Assembly: GCA_031282535.1 (NCBI GenBank)
Contig: JAITDM010000287.1
Location: forward strand, 1-7,172
Source: Oscillospiraceae bacterium
Lineage (GTDB): Bacteria; Bacillota; Clostridia; Oscillospirales; UBA929
Direction: 5' to 3'
Length of the DNA: 7,172 nt
The notes below the pieces were generated by a model. The model saw only the letters and a list, made by a program, of their open reading frames with translations. It was not told the origin of the DNA and did no database searches. Positions 6,601 through 7,172 of the stretch are shown in pieces; position 1 is the first letter of the stretch, and every line of letters begins with the position of its first letter. A program made the position numbers and the translations under genes.

Positions 6601-7172
6601 ATGTGCGCGTACGCATGGATGGGTGGAAGTATAAAAAGGTTCTTATGCATAGGCATCGCCGTGGCGATCCTATTGACTTGCGCTATGCCGGGTGTGTTTT
6701 CCATCGAAGAAGGGACGGCTGCGGCCGCGATGTCCGGTAGAACGAACTTTATTACAGACCGATACGATTTTGACGATGTGCTGCAAAGGCCGTACAACGA
6801 CGATGTGCCGTTGGGCTTTTCTGAAAACATATTTGCACTGCATTCACCGGGCTGGGGGTTTTCCAGGATTTACCGAACCGGCTTGACCACGGAATATCAA
6901 ATGAACGTGACTTTGACGGCTGGCGGGCCGGCCCTGTTGCCCACGGGCACGGGCGTTTACCGACCCAGTTACGTGACACAGACACGCCCGGCGGGCAGAG
7001 AAGCGGAGCCTGACCCGCGGATTTCCGTCAGAGACGGAGAATATCCGAAACCGAGTGCGTCGTTTACAGGCTATTGGGGCTATCTGAACAGTTTAAACGA
7101 CGGCAACACAAACCAAAGCCAGCGCTGGACCAACTATGTGGACACACGCTACGACACGGGGGAGACAGGACC
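6601..7172 (+). CDS. Secreted protein with F5/8C-like module, 3' truncated by window edge
   Basis: The frame from ATG 6601 has no stop to the window end (190 complete codons), so only its N-terminus is seen. It begins with a signal peptide: basic IKRF at residues 11-14, hydrophobic LCIGIAVAILLTCAMPGVF, and likely cleavage in the TAAAA run near residues 39-43. Residues ~45-140 form a segment I do not recognise, rich in aromatic residues and Gly (PYNDDVPLGFSE, SPGWGFSRIYRTGLTTEY). From ~150 it looks like the start of an F5/8C module: PSASFTGYWGYLNSLNDG followed by QRWTNY (174-179), the same DG...RWTNY signature as module 1 of the upstream hydrolase. This suggests another large surface or secreted polysaccharide-active protein; its catalytic domain would lie beyond the edge. 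It uses more A/T-rich codons (ata, tta, ttt, aga) than the genes before it. It probably has its own promoter, since a terminator separates it from the upstream gene. Confidence 0.82.
   Translation, partial: MCAYAWMGGSIKRFLCIGIAVAILLTCAMPGVFSIEEGTAAAAMSGRTNFITDRYDFDDVLQRPYNDDVPLGFSENIFALHSPGWGFSRIYRTGLTTEYQMNVTLTAGGPALLPTGTGVYRPSYVTQTRPAGREAEPDPRISVRDGEYPKPSASFTGYWGYLNSLNDGNTNQSQRWTNYVDTRYDTGETG

Noticed and set aside
6429..6830. A 133-codon minus-strand frame over the intergenic region and the start of the last gene
   Set aside because: It overlaps a plus-strand gene with a clear ribosome site and signal peptide, and it shows no protein-family features.

Overview
The window reads as a carbohydrate sensing and degradation locus from a GC-rich Gram-positive anaerobe, most likely a high-GC member of the Clostridia. 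That guess rests on three things: strong GC preference at third codon positions, a YesN-type AraC regulator, and large signal-peptide-bearing proteins with repeated F5/8C (discoidin) modules. It is an inference from gene types and composition; no marker gene is present. All genes lie on the + strand.

Layout. (1) Positions 3-740: C-terminal part of an AraC-type transcription regulator, probably a YesN-like response regulator whose receiver domain lies off the left edge. (2) Positions 748-2628, seven bases later: a protein with two fused sugar-type periplasmic-binding domains. Its lipoprotein signal peptide is readable from ATG 748 but is interrupted by an in-frame TGA at 817-819. The uninterrupted frame starts at GTG 877. 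The second domain closely resembles the YtfQ (galactofuranose-binding) family. (3) Positions 2694-6194: an 1166-residue secreted protein with a signal peptide, three F5/8C modules, an Ig-like linker, a GH43-like five-bladed-propeller domain and a C-terminal beta module. (4) Positions 6195-6600: intergenic, with a likely rho-independent terminator near 6311-6339, a possible ten-codon ORF just before it, and a GC-rich repeat-bearing stretch. (5) Positions 6601-7172: the 5' end of another secreted protein, open to the right edge, which enters a further F5/8C-like module just before the window ends.

How they may work together (inference): the tandem binding protein senses or captures a sugar outside the membrane, the AraC regulator controls the locus, and the discoidin-bearing proteins bind and cleave polysaccharide at the cell surface. 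The YtfQ-like domain and the GH43-like propeller both suggest a furanoside such as arabinofuranose or galactofuranose, but nothing in the sequence proves the substrate. The two strongest oddities are the nonsense codon inside an otherwise ideal lipoprotein signal peptide and the tandem fusion of two different binding-protein types.
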